DNA of 64,000 nt from DASZUK01 sp035547695 (GTDB lineage Bacteria; Actinomycetota; Acidimicrobiia; Acidimicrobiales; RAAP-2). The notes beneath the pieces were generated by a model. That model saw nothing but the letters and a program-made list of their open reading frames with translations, was not told the origin of the DNA and made no database searches. Position 1 is the stretch's first letter; each line of letters opens with the position of its first letter. Below are positions 42,973-51,753 of this stretch, in pieces. Position numbers and translations under genes: made by a program. Where the stretch lies: positions 43,714 to 107,713 of the forward strand of contig DASZUK010000020.1 of NCBI GenBank assembly GCA_035547695.1, written 5' to 3'.

Positions 42973-44106
42973 GTGAGCACACTGGCACGGCTGCCGAGCC
43001 ACTACGAGGACATCAGGGCCGAGGCGCAGGAGGTGGCCGAGCGGCTCTCGCCGCTGTCGGTCGAGGCGGACAACGCCAACGAGGTGCACCCAGGCGTCCT
43101 CGAGGTCCTGCGGTCGAGCGACCTGTTCGACCTCACCGTCCCGGCCGCCTACGGCGGCCGGTTCGACCGGGTCGACCCGCTCGCCGTCTGCGTCGTCCGG
43201 GAGGTGCTGATGGGCGAGTGCTCCCACGCCGACTCCCTGTTCGCCCTCCAGGGCATCGGCAGCTTCGCCGTCAGCCACGCCGGCACCGACGACCAGCGGA
43301 CCCGCTGGCTGCCGGCCGTCGCGGCGGGGTCGGTCCTGGCCGCCCTCGCCCTCACCGAGCCGGTCGCCGGGTCGGACCTGAAGGGGATCACCACCACGGC
43401 GACGGCCAGCGGCGACGGGGTGGTCCTCTCGGGCGAGAAGGCGTTCATCTCGAACGCCGGGGCCGCCGCGTTCTACACCACCCTCGCCCGGGAGGGCGAC
43501 GGGCTGTCGCTGTTCCTGGTCCCCGCCGACGCCGGCGGGGTCACCACCGAGCCGGCCCCCGAGCTGGGGGCCCCGCACGTGCTCGGCACCGTGCGCCTGG
43601 ACCGGGTCGAGCTGCCCGCGGCCGCCCGGATCGGACCACCGGGCGACGGGCTGGACGCGGTGCTGGCCACCCTGGCGGTCTTCCGGGTGTCGGTCGCCGG
43701 GGCGGCGGTCGGCCTGGCCGGCACCGCGATCCGCGAGGCCACCCGGCACGCGCGGACGAGGGAGCAGTTCGGCCGCCCTCTCGTCCGCCTCGGCCCGGTG
43801 GCCGCCCTCCTCGCCGATAGCTGGGCCGACGTCGAGAGCACCCGGCTCCTCGCCTACCGCGCCGCCGAGCTGGCCGCCGTGGACCCGAGGGCGAACCTGG
43901 AGCACTCGTCGCTGGCCAAGCTCGCGGCCACCGAGGCGTGCTGCCGGGTGGTCGACCGGTGCGTGCAGGTCATGGGCCGGTGGGGGCTCGTCCGCGACTC
44001 CCGGATCGAACGGTGCTACCGCCAGGCCCGGCCGATGCGGATCTACGAGGGGGCCTCCGAGGTCCTCCGCCTCGGCATCGCCCGCCACCTCGCCACGGTG
44101 GTCTGA
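42973..44106 (+). CDS. acyl-CoA dehydrogenase
   Basis: A 377-residue FAD acyl-CoA dehydrogenase with the MCAD-type catalytic Glu (IYEGASEVLRL) near the C-terminus and FAD motifs ALTEPVAGSDL and REQFGRPL. The N-terminal domain is somewhat diverged (HYEDIRAEAQEVAERL). GTG start after AACGT. It begins the + strand trio dehydrogenase - SDR - amidohydrolase (1-base gap, then a GTGA overlap) and is divergent from the unknown tandem pair across a 125-base AT-rich promoter region. Confidence 0.88.
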   Translation: MSTLARLPSHYEDIRAEAQEVAERLSPLSVEADNANEVHPGVLEVLRSSDLFDLTVPAAYGGRFDRVDPLAVCVVREVLMGECSHADSLFALQGIGSFAVSHAGTDDQRTRWLPAVAAGSVLAALALTEPVAGSDLKGITTTATASGDGVVLSGEKAFISNAGAAAFYTTLAREGDGLSLFLVPADAGGVTTEPAPELGAPHVLGTVRLDRVELPAAARIGPPGDGLDAVLATLAVFRVSVAGAAVGLAGTAIREATRHARTREQFGRPLVRLGPVAALLADSWADVESTRLLAYRAAELAAVDPRANLEHSSLAKLAATEACCRVVDRCVQVMGRWGLVRDSRIERCYRQARPMRIYEGASEVLRLGIARHLATVV

Positions 44107-44107
44107 G

Positions 44108-44857
44108 ATGGACCTCCTCCTCGAAGGGCAGGTGGCCGTCGTCACCGGCGCCAGCCGCGGCCTCGGGCTGGCCATCTGCCGCGCGTTCGCCGCCGAGAAG
44201 ATGGCGGTCCTGGCGGCCGCCCGGACCGCCGACGCCCTCGACGCGCTCGTCGCCGAGCACCCCGGGCAGGTCGCCGCCGCGCCGTGCGACGTCCGCGACC
44301 CCGACCAGGTGGCCGGGCTGGCGGACCTGGCCCTGTCCACCTTCGGCCGCCTCGACGTCGTCGTCAACAACGCCGGCATCGCCCCGGCCGCCAGGTTCCT
44401 CGACGCCGACCTCGACGTGTGGCGCACGGTGCTGGACGTCAACGTCCTCGCCGCCGTCGCCCTGTGCCGGGCGGCCGGGCCCACCCTGGTCGCCCAGGGC
44501 CACGGCAAGGTCATCAACGTCGCCTCCACCTCCGGGCTCCGGGGCAAGCCGACCCTGGCCGCCTACTCGGCCTCGAAGGGCGCCCTGCTCCGCTTCACCG
44601 AGGCGCTGGCCGGCGAGTGGGCGGCGGCCAACGTCCAGGTGAACGCCATCGCGCCGGGCGCGTTCGCGACGTCGGCCCAGGACGCGGTGCTGTCCTCCCC
44701 CGACGTGCTGGCCCGCCGGCTCCGCAAGATCCCGGCCGGCCGGATGGGGGACGCGGCGGAGATCGGCCCGCTGGCCTGCTACCTGGCGTCACCTCGCTCC
44801 GACTTCGTCACCGGCGCCTGCTACGTCATCGACGGCGGGGAGGCGTCGAAGCTGTGA
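44108..44857 (+). CDS. short-chain dehydrogenase/reductase
   Basis: A 249-residue classical SDR, FabG-like. Cofactor motif TGASRGLG, NNAG, catalytic Ser in VASTSG and Tyr/Lys in YSASKG. C-terminal ACYVIDGGEASK. A 3-hydroxyacyl or alicyclic alcohol is the likely substrate, with NAD(H) or NADP(H). The Ala-Ala-Arg after the second strand (LAAARTAD) slightly favours NADP. The start is one base after the dehydrogenase stop. Confidence 0.92.
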   Translation: MDLLLEGQVAVVTGASRGLGLAICRAFAAEKMAVLAAARTADALDALVAEHPGQVAAAPCDVRDPDQVAGLADLALSTFGRLDVVVNNAGIAPAARFLDADLDVWRTVLDVNVLAAVALCRAAGPTLVAQGHGKVINVASTSGLRGKPTLAAYSASKGALLRFTEALAGEWAAANVQVNAIAPGAFATSAQDAVLSSPDVLARRLRKIPAGRMGDAAEIGPLACYLASPRSDFVTGACYVIDGGEASKL

Positions 44858-45675
44858 TCGTCGACGTCCACAACCACGTGTGGCCCGACGCGGTCGCCCG
44901 ACGGGCCCTCGGCGGCAACGTCCCCGACATGCCACTGTTCGGCGACGGCACCGTCGCCGGCCTGGCCGCGGCCCAGGACGAGGCCGGCGTCGACCGGTCG
45001 GTGTGCCTGGCGGTCGCCAACCACCCGTCCCAGGTGGCCGCGGCCAACCGGTTCGTCGGATCGCTGGACCGGTCCCGCTTCGTCCCGTTCGGCACCGTCC
45101 ACCCCGGCCTCTCGCCGGCCGAAAACGTCGCCCACCTGGAGGACAACGGGGTCCAGGGCATCAAGCTGCACCCGGTCTTCGGCGGGTACCGGCTGGACGA
45201 CCCGGACCTCCTCCGCGTCCTCGCCGCCGTCGAGGGCCGCTGGCCGGTCATCGTCCACGTCGGCGACGGCGGCGGGTCCGACGGCTCCGCGTGCACCCCG
45301 GCGATGCTGGCCGGCGTCGCCCGCGCCCTGCCCGGCCTCACCGTCATCGCCTGCCACCTCGGCGGCTACCACCGCCTCGACGAGGCCCACGCCGCGCTGG
45401 ACGACGTCGACGTCTACGTCGACACCTCCTGGCCGCCGTCGCTCGGCACCCTGCCGCCCGGCCACGTCCGCGACGTCGTCCGCCGCCGCGGGGCCACACG
45501 GGTCCTGTTCGCCTCCGACTGGCCGACCGCCTCGGTGGCCGCCGAGGTCGCCGCCGTCCGCGCCCTCGGCCTCGCCGACGACGACGTCGCCGCCGTGCTG
45601 GGCGGCAACGCCTGCCGGCTCCTCGGCCTCGGCGGCGTCCCGGTGCCGGCCAGCGGGCAGGGCCCTGGCGGTTAG
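44854..45675 (+). CDS. amidohydrolase-2 family protein
   Basis: A 273-residue compact TIM-barrel metal hydrolase: VDVHNHVWPD gives the HxH, KLHPVFGGY and IVHVGDGG later ligands, CHLGGYH, and FASDWPTASV the final Asp. Shorter than the 414-residue member at 36556 and probably a different reaction (hydrolysis or decarboxylation of a small lactone or acid). GTG start overlaps the SDR stop. Its own stop overlaps the convergent crotonase stop by four bases. Confidence 0.87.
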   Translation: MIVDVHNHVWPDAVARRALGGNVPDMPLFGDGTVAGLAAAQDEAGVDRSVCLAVANHPSQVAAANRFVGSLDRSRFVPFGTVHPGLSPAENVAHLEDNGVQGIKLHPVFGGYRLDDPDLLRVLAAVEGRWPVIVHVGDGGGSDGSACTPAMLAGVARALPGLTVIACHLGGYHRLDEAHAALDDVDVYVDTSWPPSLGTLPPGHVRDVVRRRGATRVLFASDWPTASVAAEVAAVRALGLADDDVAAVLGGNACRLLGLGGVPVPASGQGPGG

Positions 45676-46433
45676 CCGGTGTCGGGGCCCTGGCGGTCGG
45701 CGAGGAGGGTGAGCAGCACGTCGAGCTCCGCCTCCACCCCGGCGGCCGGCGGCAGCTCCTGGCTCTTCTGCAGCAGCTCCTTGGCGTACCGCAACGCCCG
45801 CGACGGCTTCGCCGCGATGGCGCCGGCCAGGTCGGCCGCGGCCTCCCGCAGGTCGGCGGCCGGGACGCAGCGGTTGGCGATCCCCCAGGCCACCGCCTCC
45901 TCCCCGGTCAGCCGCCGACCGAGGAACAGGAGCTCGGCGGCGCGGGCGTAGCCGATCAGCCGGGGCAGCCGCTGGGTGCCGCCGCCGCCGGGGACGAGGC
46001 CGTGGTCGAGCTCGGTGAGGCCCACCTGGGCACCCTCGGCGACCAGGCGGAGGTCGCAGGCGAGCGCCATCTCCAGCCCGCCGCCGAGGGCGTAGCCGTT
46101 GACGGCGGCGACGGTCGGCTTCGGCAGCCGGGCGAGCTGCTCGATGTCCCGGCTGCCGCGGAGCCGGTCGCGGCGGGCGCCGGGGGTCTCCGGCTGCCCG
46201 GCCTCCTTCAGGTCCATGCCGGCGCAGAAGAACCGGTCGCCGGCGCCGGTGAGCACGACCGCCGCCACCGCGTCGTCGTCGGCCAGCGCCGCCCAGGTGG
46301 CCTGGAGCTCCTCGCGCATCGCCTGGTTCCGGGCGTTCGCCGCGTCGGGCCGGTCGAGGACCACCCAGGCCACCGGCCCGGCGAGGTCCACCTCGACCGC
46401 AACGAAGCCGCGGCTCCACCCCGGGGCGGTCAC
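45672..46433 (-). CDS. enoyl-CoA hydratase
   Basis: A 253-residue crotonase with both catalytic acids of true hydratases (LTELDHGLVPGGGG and RAAELLFLG) and the oxyanion loops FFCAGMDLKEAG and NGYALGGGLEMALACD, so it should hydrate a 2-enoyl-CoA. The GTG start overlaps the 3-hydroxyacyl-CoA dehydrogenase stop. Together with that gene and the thiolase this forms a complete beta-oxidation set. Confidence 0.92.
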   Translation of the reverse strand: MTAPGWSRGFVAVEVDLAGPVAWVVLDRPDAANARNQAMREELQATWAALADDDAVAAVVLTGAGDRFFCAGMDLKEAGQPETPGARRDRLRGSRDIEQLARLPKPTVAAVNGYALGGGLEMALACDLRLVAEGAQVGLTELDHGLVPGGGGTQRLPRLIGYARAAELLFLGRRLTGEEAVAWGIANRCVPAADLREAAADLAGAIAAKPSRALRYAKELLQKSQELPPAAGVEAELDVLLTLLADRQGPDTG

Positions 46434-47356
46434 CTCGACCCCTCCGCCCGGCTCGTCCCCTCGGCGTGGCCGGCGTCGTCCACCCGGCTGCCGTCCGCCG
46501 CGTAGCGGTACACGCCCCAGCCGGTCTTGCGCCCGAGGCGGCCGGCGGCCACCAGGTTCCGCAGGGTCGTCGTCGGGCGGAAGCGGTCCCCGTGGGCGAC
46601 GGCCAGCGACTCGAGCGCGTCCAGGTAGGTGTCGAGGCCGTTGAAGTCGCCGAGCTCCAGCGGGCCCATCGGGAAGTTGAGGCCGAGCCGGAGGGCCTTG
46701 TCGATGTCCGCCGGCGCCCCCACCCCCTCCTCGACCATCCGGAAGCACTCCTGGCGGACGATGGCCGAGATCCGCGACGTCAGGAACCCGGGGCTGTCCT
46801 TGCGGCACACCACCGACTCCTTGCCGAGGGCGCGGGCGAACGCCTCGGCCCGGGCGACCGTCGCGTCGGTGCTGGCCAGCCCCATGACGATCTCCACCAG
46901 GCGCATCAGCACCGGCGGGTTGAAGAAGTGCAGGCCGACGAGGCGCTCGGCGTCCTCGCCGAGGACGGCGCCGATGCGGGTGATGGACAGTTGCGACGTG
47001 TTGGTGCCGAGGAGGGCGTCGGCCGGGGCGTGGGCGCCGATCTCGCCGAACACCTCGTGCTTCACCGCCAGCCGCTCCAGGACGGACTCGACCACGACCT
47101 CGGCGCCGTCGACGGCGGCGGCGATGGTCGGTGACGGAGTGATCCGGGCGAGGGCGTCGGCCGCCTCGCGGTCGGACAGCCGTTCCTTCGCCACCAGCCG
47201 CCGGAGGCTCGACCGGGCGGCGTCCAGCGCGCCGTCGACCTTCGACGCGACGCTGTCGACCAGCGCGACGTCGTACCCGCGCATCGCGCACACCTGGGCG
47301 ATCCCCGACCCCATGGTCCCGGCCCCGATGACCGCGACCCTGCCGCTCGTCGTCAT
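46430..47356 (-). CDS. 3-hydroxyacyl-CoA dehydrogenase
   Basis: A 308-residue NAD-dependent dehydrogenase of the HCDH/3-hydroxybutyryl-CoA type. Rossmann motif VAVIGAGTMGSGIAQV, catalytic His in GLHFFNPP with the partner Glu (LVEIV), and C-terminal GPLELGDFNGLDTYLD. It oxidises the product of the adjacent hydratase. Ends with a charged repeat-like tail (HAEGTSRAEGSR). Nineteen bases separate it from the thiolase. Confidence 0.94.
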   Translation of the reverse strand: MTTSGRVAVIGAGTMGSGIAQVCAMRGYDVALVDSVASKVDGALDAARSSLRRLVAKERLSDREAADALARITPSPTIAAAVDGAEVVVESVLERLAVKHEVFGEIGAHAPADALLGTNTSQLSITRIGAVLGEDAERLVGLHFFNPPVLMRLVEIVMGLASTDATVARAEAFARALGKESVVCRKDSPGFLTSRISAIVRQECFRMVEEGVGAPADIDKALRLGLNFPMGPLELGDFNGLDTYLDALESLAVAHGDRFRPTTTLRNLVAAGRLGRKTGWGVYRYAADGSRVDDAGHAEGTSRAEGSR

Positions 47357-47375
47357 GCCCGCTCCCTTTCGTCCA

Positions 47376-48548
47376 TCACCGGCGCCGCGCCACGTTGACG
47401 CAGCACACCTGCCCGTTCCCGCCGACGTTGTGGGTCAGCCCGACCCGGGCGCCGTCGACCTGGCGGTCCCCGGCCTCGCCGCGGAGCTGCCAGAACAGCT
47501 CGCACATCTGCGCGACCCCGGTCGCCCCGATGGGGTGGCCCTTCGACAGCAGCCCCCCGGACGGGTTGCACGGCAGCGTCCCCCCGAGCGCCGGCGCGCC
47601 GGACCGCAGCCACGCCGCCGACTGCCCGCGGTCGCAGAACCCGAGGTCCTCGTAGGCCAGGAGCTCGGCGACGGTGAAGCAGTCGTGCAGCTCCGCGACG
47701 TCCACGTCGGCCGGCGTGATCCCGGCCATCTCGTACGCCGTCGCCGCCGCCCGGGTCGGCGCCGCCTGGGACCCGAAGGCCGGCTTGGTGTGCGAGTACA
47801 TCGTGTCGGTCGCCAGCGCGGTGGCGGCCAGCTCGACCGGCGCGTCGGTGAACTGGCCGGCCAGGTCGCTGCGGCACAGGACGAGGGCGGCCGCGCCGTC
47901 GGTGGTCGGGCAGCAGTCGAGGACGGTGAGCGGGTCGCAGACCGGTGCGGACCCCAGCACCTGCTCGACGGTGACCGGCCGGCGCATGAACGCGTTCGGG
48001 TTCCGGCCGCCGTGGTCGTGGTTCTTGACCGACACCAGCGCCAGGTCCTCGCGGGTGACCACCCCCTCGTCGAGCATGACGGTGGCATGCTGCGCGAACA
48101 GGTACGGCGACGTCGCGCCGCGGGGGTGCCACCAGAGGTGGCTCATCGTCCCGCGCTGGGCGATCAGGCTGGCCCGGGTCGGGACGTCCCGCATCTTCTC
48201 CACCCCGACCACCGCGACGACGTCGTAGGCGCCGGCGGCGACGGCGAACGCGGCGTTCCGGATCGCGTCGCTGCCGCCGGCGCAGGCGTTCTCCACCCGG
48301 GTGACCGGCTTCGGGAAGAAGTTGAGCGGGTCGGCCAGGCTGGCGCCGGTGACCGCCTCCCGGCGGATCAGCCCGCCGAGGGCCGTCGACAGCCACGCCG
48401 CCTCGACCCGGTCGTCGTCGATCGGCCGGTCGGCCCCGCCGAGGCACGCCTCCCACGCCCCGACCGCCAGGTCCTCGTAGCCGGCGTCGAACCGCTCGCC
48501 GAAGGGGACCATGCCGGCGGCGACGATGCTGACGCCGCGCCCGATCAT
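47376..48548 (-). CDS. SCP2-type thiolase
   Basis: A 390-residue thiolase-superfamily member. Cys in VENACAGGSDAIRN fits the nucleophile position; ELHDCFTVAELLAYEDLGFC and NPSGGLLSKGHPIGATG are the SCP2-thiolase hallmarks with the C-terminal His. Probably cleaves a 3-ketoacyl-CoA made by the neighbours. ATG 48548 is chosen since it forms an ATGA overlap with the fusion gene before it, whose DUF35 domain is the expected partner. Confidence 0.9.
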   Translation of the reverse strand: MIGRGVSIVAAGMVPFGERFDAGYEDLAVGAWEACLGGADRPIDDDRVEAAWLSTALGGLIRREAVTGASLADPLNFFPKPVTRVENACAGGSDAIRNAAFAVAAGAYDVVAVVGVEKMRDVPTRASLIAQRGTMSHLWWHPRGATSPYLFAQHATVMLDEGVVTREDLALVSVKNHDHGGRNPNAFMRRPVTVEQVLGSAPVCDPLTVLDCCPTTDGAAALVLCRSDLAGQFTDAPVELAATALATDTMYSHTKPAFGSQAAPTRAAATAYEMAGITPADVDVAELHDCFTVAELLAYEDLGFCDRGQSAAWLRSGAPALGGTLPCNPSGGLLSKGHPIGATGVAQMCELFWQLRGEAGDRQVDGARVGLTHNVGGNGQVCCVNVARRR

Positions 48549-49963
48549 CGGGCGCCGCCCTCGACCGGCCGGGCCTTCCACCCGTACTTCACCAGCCCGC
48601 CCTCCACGCCCATCCGGCGGTACACGAGCTCCACCTCGGCCCCGATCCGCAGCGACCCGGCCGGCGCGTCGCAGAACATCACCGACACCTGGCCCGTCCG
48701 GGTGCCGTCGTCACCGGCGACGCGGACCACGCCGACCGCCACCGGGGCCGGCTCGGGGTGGACGGCGACGACGTACTGGTCGTTGAACGTCACCACCCGC
48801 CCGCGCCGCGGGGCCCGCTCGGGGACGAGGCCGGACGTGCCGCATTCGGCGCACCGCTGCCGGACCGGCAGGTTGAGCCCCCGGCACGCCGGGCACCGGC
48901 CGGCCACCAGGCTGCCGACCAGGTCGTCGCGGGCCGCCGCGGGGGTGGCGGCGTGCGGGACGACCGGATCGGGCGGTGCCGGCGACCCGACGGCGCCGTG
49001 CCGCTGGAGGTACCCGACGTAGTCGACCTCGACCGCCGCCGGCCGCCGCCGCACCGCCGGCAGCGGTGCCGCGACCCGCAGCGCCAGGCCGTGGGCGCCG
49101 GACCCCGGCTCGACGGCCACGCACACGCCGGCCCGGCCGACTGCCGCTGCCGCCTCCAGGGACTCGGCCAGCGACACGAGCGGCGCGGCCGTTCCGAGGT
49201 CGCCGACGTCGGCCACCTCGGCGACCCCGAGCGGCGCCTCGACGCCGGCGGCCCGGGCGACCAGCGCGGCGGCCCGGGCGTCGACGGGCCCCAGGGCGAC
49301 GAACGCCGGGTCCGCCATCGCCAGGGCGGCCGACACCTGCCGCACCGCCGGTCCGACCTGGCCGACCGCCTCGTACCGGCCGTCGTCGTAGCCGAGCACC
49401 ACCGGCGACGCCGCCGGGCGCCACCGGGTGGGCACCCCGTGCCGCCAGGCCGCCGTGCCGACGACCGCGACCGGGCCGTCGGGGCCGACGACGACGGCTG
49501 CCGCGCCGGTGCCGAGGGCCTCCAGCGCGGTCCCCGTCGCCCCCCGCCGCTGGTCGGCCGCGACCACCAGGGCGACGCGGGCGGTGCCGGCCATCACCGC
49601 GTCGGCCGCCAGTGCCGTCCCGGCCACCCCGCCGAGCGTCGACCCACCGAGGTCCACCAGACGGGCCGACCGCGCCACCCCGGCCGCCCGCGCCACCTCG
49701 GCCGCCGACGAGTGCTCCGCGTACGGCGCGGTGCACGACGCGACGACGACGAGGTCGACGTCGTCCGGATCGGTGCCGGTGGCCCCGAGCACGTCGTCGG
49801 CCACCTGCACCGCCAGCGTCACCACGTCCTCGTCCGCCGCCGGCACCGACACCGTCCGGACCCCGCCGGGCGCGCCGGGCGCCGGCCAGTGCCGACGAAG
49901 CTCCCGGACGGCCAGCCGGCCGGACGGCACGTACGTGGCCACCCCGCGGAGGGCCGCGGTCAC
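48545..49963 (-). CDS. thiolase-fold (HMG-CoA synthase-like) protein fused to DUF35
   Basis: A 472-residue fusion. Residues 1-335 have the KAS III/HMG-CoA synthase fold (GVATYVPSGRL at the start, LVVVASCTAP, GTGAAAVVVG, AVEPGSGAHGLAL). Residues ~350-472 are a DUF35 zinc ribbon with CPAC and CAEC plus an OB fold (GRVVTFNDQYVV). The loop that usually bears the nucleophilic Cys reads DLGGSTLGGVAG, with no Cys, so the first domain may be non-catalytic scaffold. ATG overlaps the dehydrogenase stop and its stop overlaps the thiolase start, consistent with a complex. Confidence 0.83.
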   Translation of the reverse strand: MTAALRGVATYVPSGRLAVRELRRHWPAPGAPGGVRTVSVPAADEDVVTLAVQVADDVLGATGTDPDDVDLVVVASCTAPYAEHSSAAEVARAAGVARSARLVDLGGSTLGGVAGTALAADAVMAGTARVALVVAADQRRGATGTALEALGTGAAAVVVGPDGPVAVVGTAAWRHGVPTRWRPAASPVVLGYDDGRYEAVGQVGPAVRQVSAALAMADPAFVALGPVDARAAALVARAAGVEAPLGVAEVADVGDLGTAAPLVSLAESLEAAAAVGRAGVCVAVEPGSGAHGLALRVAAPLPAVRRRPAAVEVDYVGYLQRHGAVGSPAPPDPVVPHAATPAAARDDLVGSLVAGRCPACRGLNLPVRQRCAECGTSGLVPERAPRRGRVVTFNDQYVVAVHPEPAPVAVGVVRVAGDDGTRTGQVSVMFCDAPAGSLRIGAEVELVYRRMGVEGGLVKYGWKARPVEGGAR

Positions 49964-51111
49964 GCGTCCCGCCGCAGGCCGAGGGCCATCTCCCCGATGA
50001 GCGCCCGGTGGAGGTCGTTGCTGCCCTCCACCACCTGGAGGACCTTGGCGTCACGGAACAGCCGCCCGATCGGGTACTCGGGGGACACGCCGTACGCGCC
50101 GTGGATCTGCATGGCGTCGGTCGCGCTCCGGAACGCGGTGTCGCTGCCGTACATCTTGGCCATGCTGGTCAGCCGCCGCGCCCGCTCGCCGCGGTCCAGC
50201 GCCCTCGCCGCCTCCTGCATCAGCAGCCGGGCGGTCGCGACGCCGACCACCATGTCGGTGATCTTCGACTGCACGATCTGGAAGTCGGCGATCGGGTGCC
50301 CGAAGGCGTGGCGCTCCTTCGCGTACGCGACCGCCAGCTCCAGGCACGCCTGGGCGACGCCGACCGACCTGGCCGCCACCCCGAGCCGCCCCCGCTCGAC
50401 CGCGGTCATCGCCACCTCGAACCCGCCCCCCTCGGTCCCGAGCACGTCGTCCGGCCCGACCCGGACCTCGTCGAAGACCACCTCGCCGGTGCACAGCGGT
50501 CGGAACCCCAGCTTGTCCCGGAACGGGTGCAGCGACAGGCCGGGGGTGTCGCGGGGGACCAGGAACGCGGTGATCCCGCGGTGCCGCAGCGACCGGTCCA
50601 CGGTGGCGAACGCCAGGAAGAACGCGGCGATGTCCAGGTTCGAGATCCACGCCTTCGACCCGGTGATCACGTACTCGTCGCCGTCCCTGCGGTACGTCGT
50701 GTGCATGCCGGCCACGTCGCTCCCCGACTGCGGCTCGGTGACGCACGACGCCCCGAAGATCCGCCCCTGCGCCAGCGGCCGCAGCCACCGCTCCTTCTGC
50801 TCGGCGGTCCCGAACTTGGCGATGCTCGCGCCGACCAGCCCCGACGGCATGGACACCAGCGTCCCCATCACGTGGCAGACGCGGCTGATCCGCTCGACCA
50901 TGGCCGCGAACGTGGCGTGGTCCAGCCCGAGACCACCGAGCTCCTCGGGGATCACCCCCCCGAAGAAGCCGAGCTCGGCCATCTTGTCCAGCAGGTCCCT
51001 CGGCAACTGCTCCGCCCGGTCGTACTCGGCCACCCGGGGCGCGATCTCCCGGGCGGCGAACGTCGACACCAGGTCGAGCAGGTCTTCGCGGCCTTGCACG
51101 TCAATGCTCAC
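49960..51111 (-). CDS. acyl-CoA dehydrogenase
   Basis: A 383-residue FAD acyl-CoA dehydrogenase resembling glutaryl-CoA/benzylsuccinyl-type members in its motif VVEGSNDLHRAL, where the Glu is the catalytic base. FAD segments CVTEPQSGSD and HAFGHPIADFQ are present. The GTG at 51111 follows GGAG by eight bases. It is the first gene of the operon dehydrogenase - thiolase-fold/DUF35 - thiolase - HCDH - hydratase, a full beta-oxidation spiral behind one AT-rich promoter. Confidence 0.9.
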   Translation of the reverse strand: MSIDVQGREDLLDLVSTFAAREIAPRVAEYDRAEQLPRDLLDKMAELGFFGGVIPEELGGLGLDHATFAAMVERISRVCHVMGTLVSMPSGLVGASIAKFGTAEQKERWLRPLAQGRIFGASCVTEPQSGSDVAGMHTTYRRDGDEYVITGSKAWISNLDIAAFFLAFATVDRSLRHRGITAFLVPRDTPGLSLHPFRDKLGFRPLCTGEVVFDEVRVGPDDVLGTEGGGFEVAMTAVERGRLGVAARSVGVAQACLELAVAYAKERHAFGHPIADFQIVQSKITDMVVGVATARLLMQEAARALDRGERARRLTSMAKMYGSDTAFRSATDAMQIHGAYGVSPEYPIGRLFRDAKVLQVVEGSNDLHRALIGEMALGLRRDA

Positions 51112-51134
51112 AACAGGAACTCCATAAGCCTAAA

Positions 51135-51143
51135 CATTATCAT
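51135..51143 (-). promoter_or_regulatory. ATGATAATG promoter-region motif
   Basis: ATGATAATG on the minus strand, 24 bases upstream of the dehydrogenase GTG, in an AT-rich island (AAATAATGATAATGTTTAGG). Same nine bases as at 37871-37879. Confidence 0.4.
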
Positions 51144-51172
51144 TATTTCATGACCCATGAGGGCTCTATCCC

Positions 51173-51212
51173 GTGTCCGTGTCGGTGTCGGTGTCGGTGT
51201 CCGGTCCGTGTC
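51173..51212. repeat. hexanucleotide tandem repeat
   Basis: Runs of gtgtcg/gtgtcc in six-base steps, in the 234-base gap between the dehydrogenase promoter and the SnoaL-like gene. The rest of the gap is GC-rich with further ggcactggcg-type short repeats and no gene. Confidence 0.7.
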
Positions 51213-51345
51213 CGTCGCGCCCGGCGAAGGGGCGGCGCCGGCGCCGTCGGCGGTGCCCCGCACCGGCACTGGCGGCGCACCGGTGTCGGCACTGGCGGGG
51301 CGGCACCGGCGGCGGCGCCGGTGTCGGCAGTGCGGGGCCGGCGGC

Positions 51346-51753
51346 TCAGTAGTGCCGGTCGAGGTACAGGTGGCGACGGCTGATGAGCCACCGCCCGTCG
51401 CGCTCGACGAACACGTCGCGGTACACCCCGGTGGCCTGGGCCCGCAGCTCGCCGTCGTTGGTGACGAGGAGGGTCAGGTACGACGTCACCGGGACGCCCT
51501 CGTCGGTGGGGTCGTCGATGACCACGTTGGTGACGACGTGCCGGCGCTGGTCCGTCTGGATGCCGTGGTGCTCGGTGAACAGCCCCATCACCTCGGCGTG
51601 GCCGACGAACGGCCCCATCTGCTCGTCGCCGGCAATGTCCATCGTCATCACCGCATCCTCGGTGAAGCACGCCGCCATCCGCTCCGGCTCCCGCTCGTCG
51701 TAGCCGAGCGCCCAGGCGGCCAGGGTGTTCTCGATGGCTCCCCGTCCGTTCAT
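51346..51753 (-). CDS. SnoaL-like (NTF2-fold) protein
   Basis: A 135-residue NTF2-fold protein: helix WALGYDEREPERMAACFTED, AVMTMDIAG, and the C-terminal strands RDGRWLISRRHLYLDR. The Asp/His/Tyr-lined pocket could bind a polycyclic or lactone compound; the exact reaction is not readable. It is the distal gene of the ABC operon, its ATG overlapping the ATPase stop, so it may act on the imported compound. Confidence 0.85.
   Translation of the reverse strand: MNGRGAIENTLAAWALGYDEREPERMAACFTEDAVMTMDIAGDEQMGPFVGHAEVMGLFTEHHGIQTDQRRHVVTNVVIDDPTDEGVPVTSYLTLLVTNDGELRAQATGVYRDVFVERDGRWLISRRHLYLDRHY

Noticed and set aside
51142..51345. A gene in the gap before the SnoaL-like protein
   Set aside because: The frames there consist of short repeats coding for Gly/Arg/Val or His/Arg runs, with no start region or domain.
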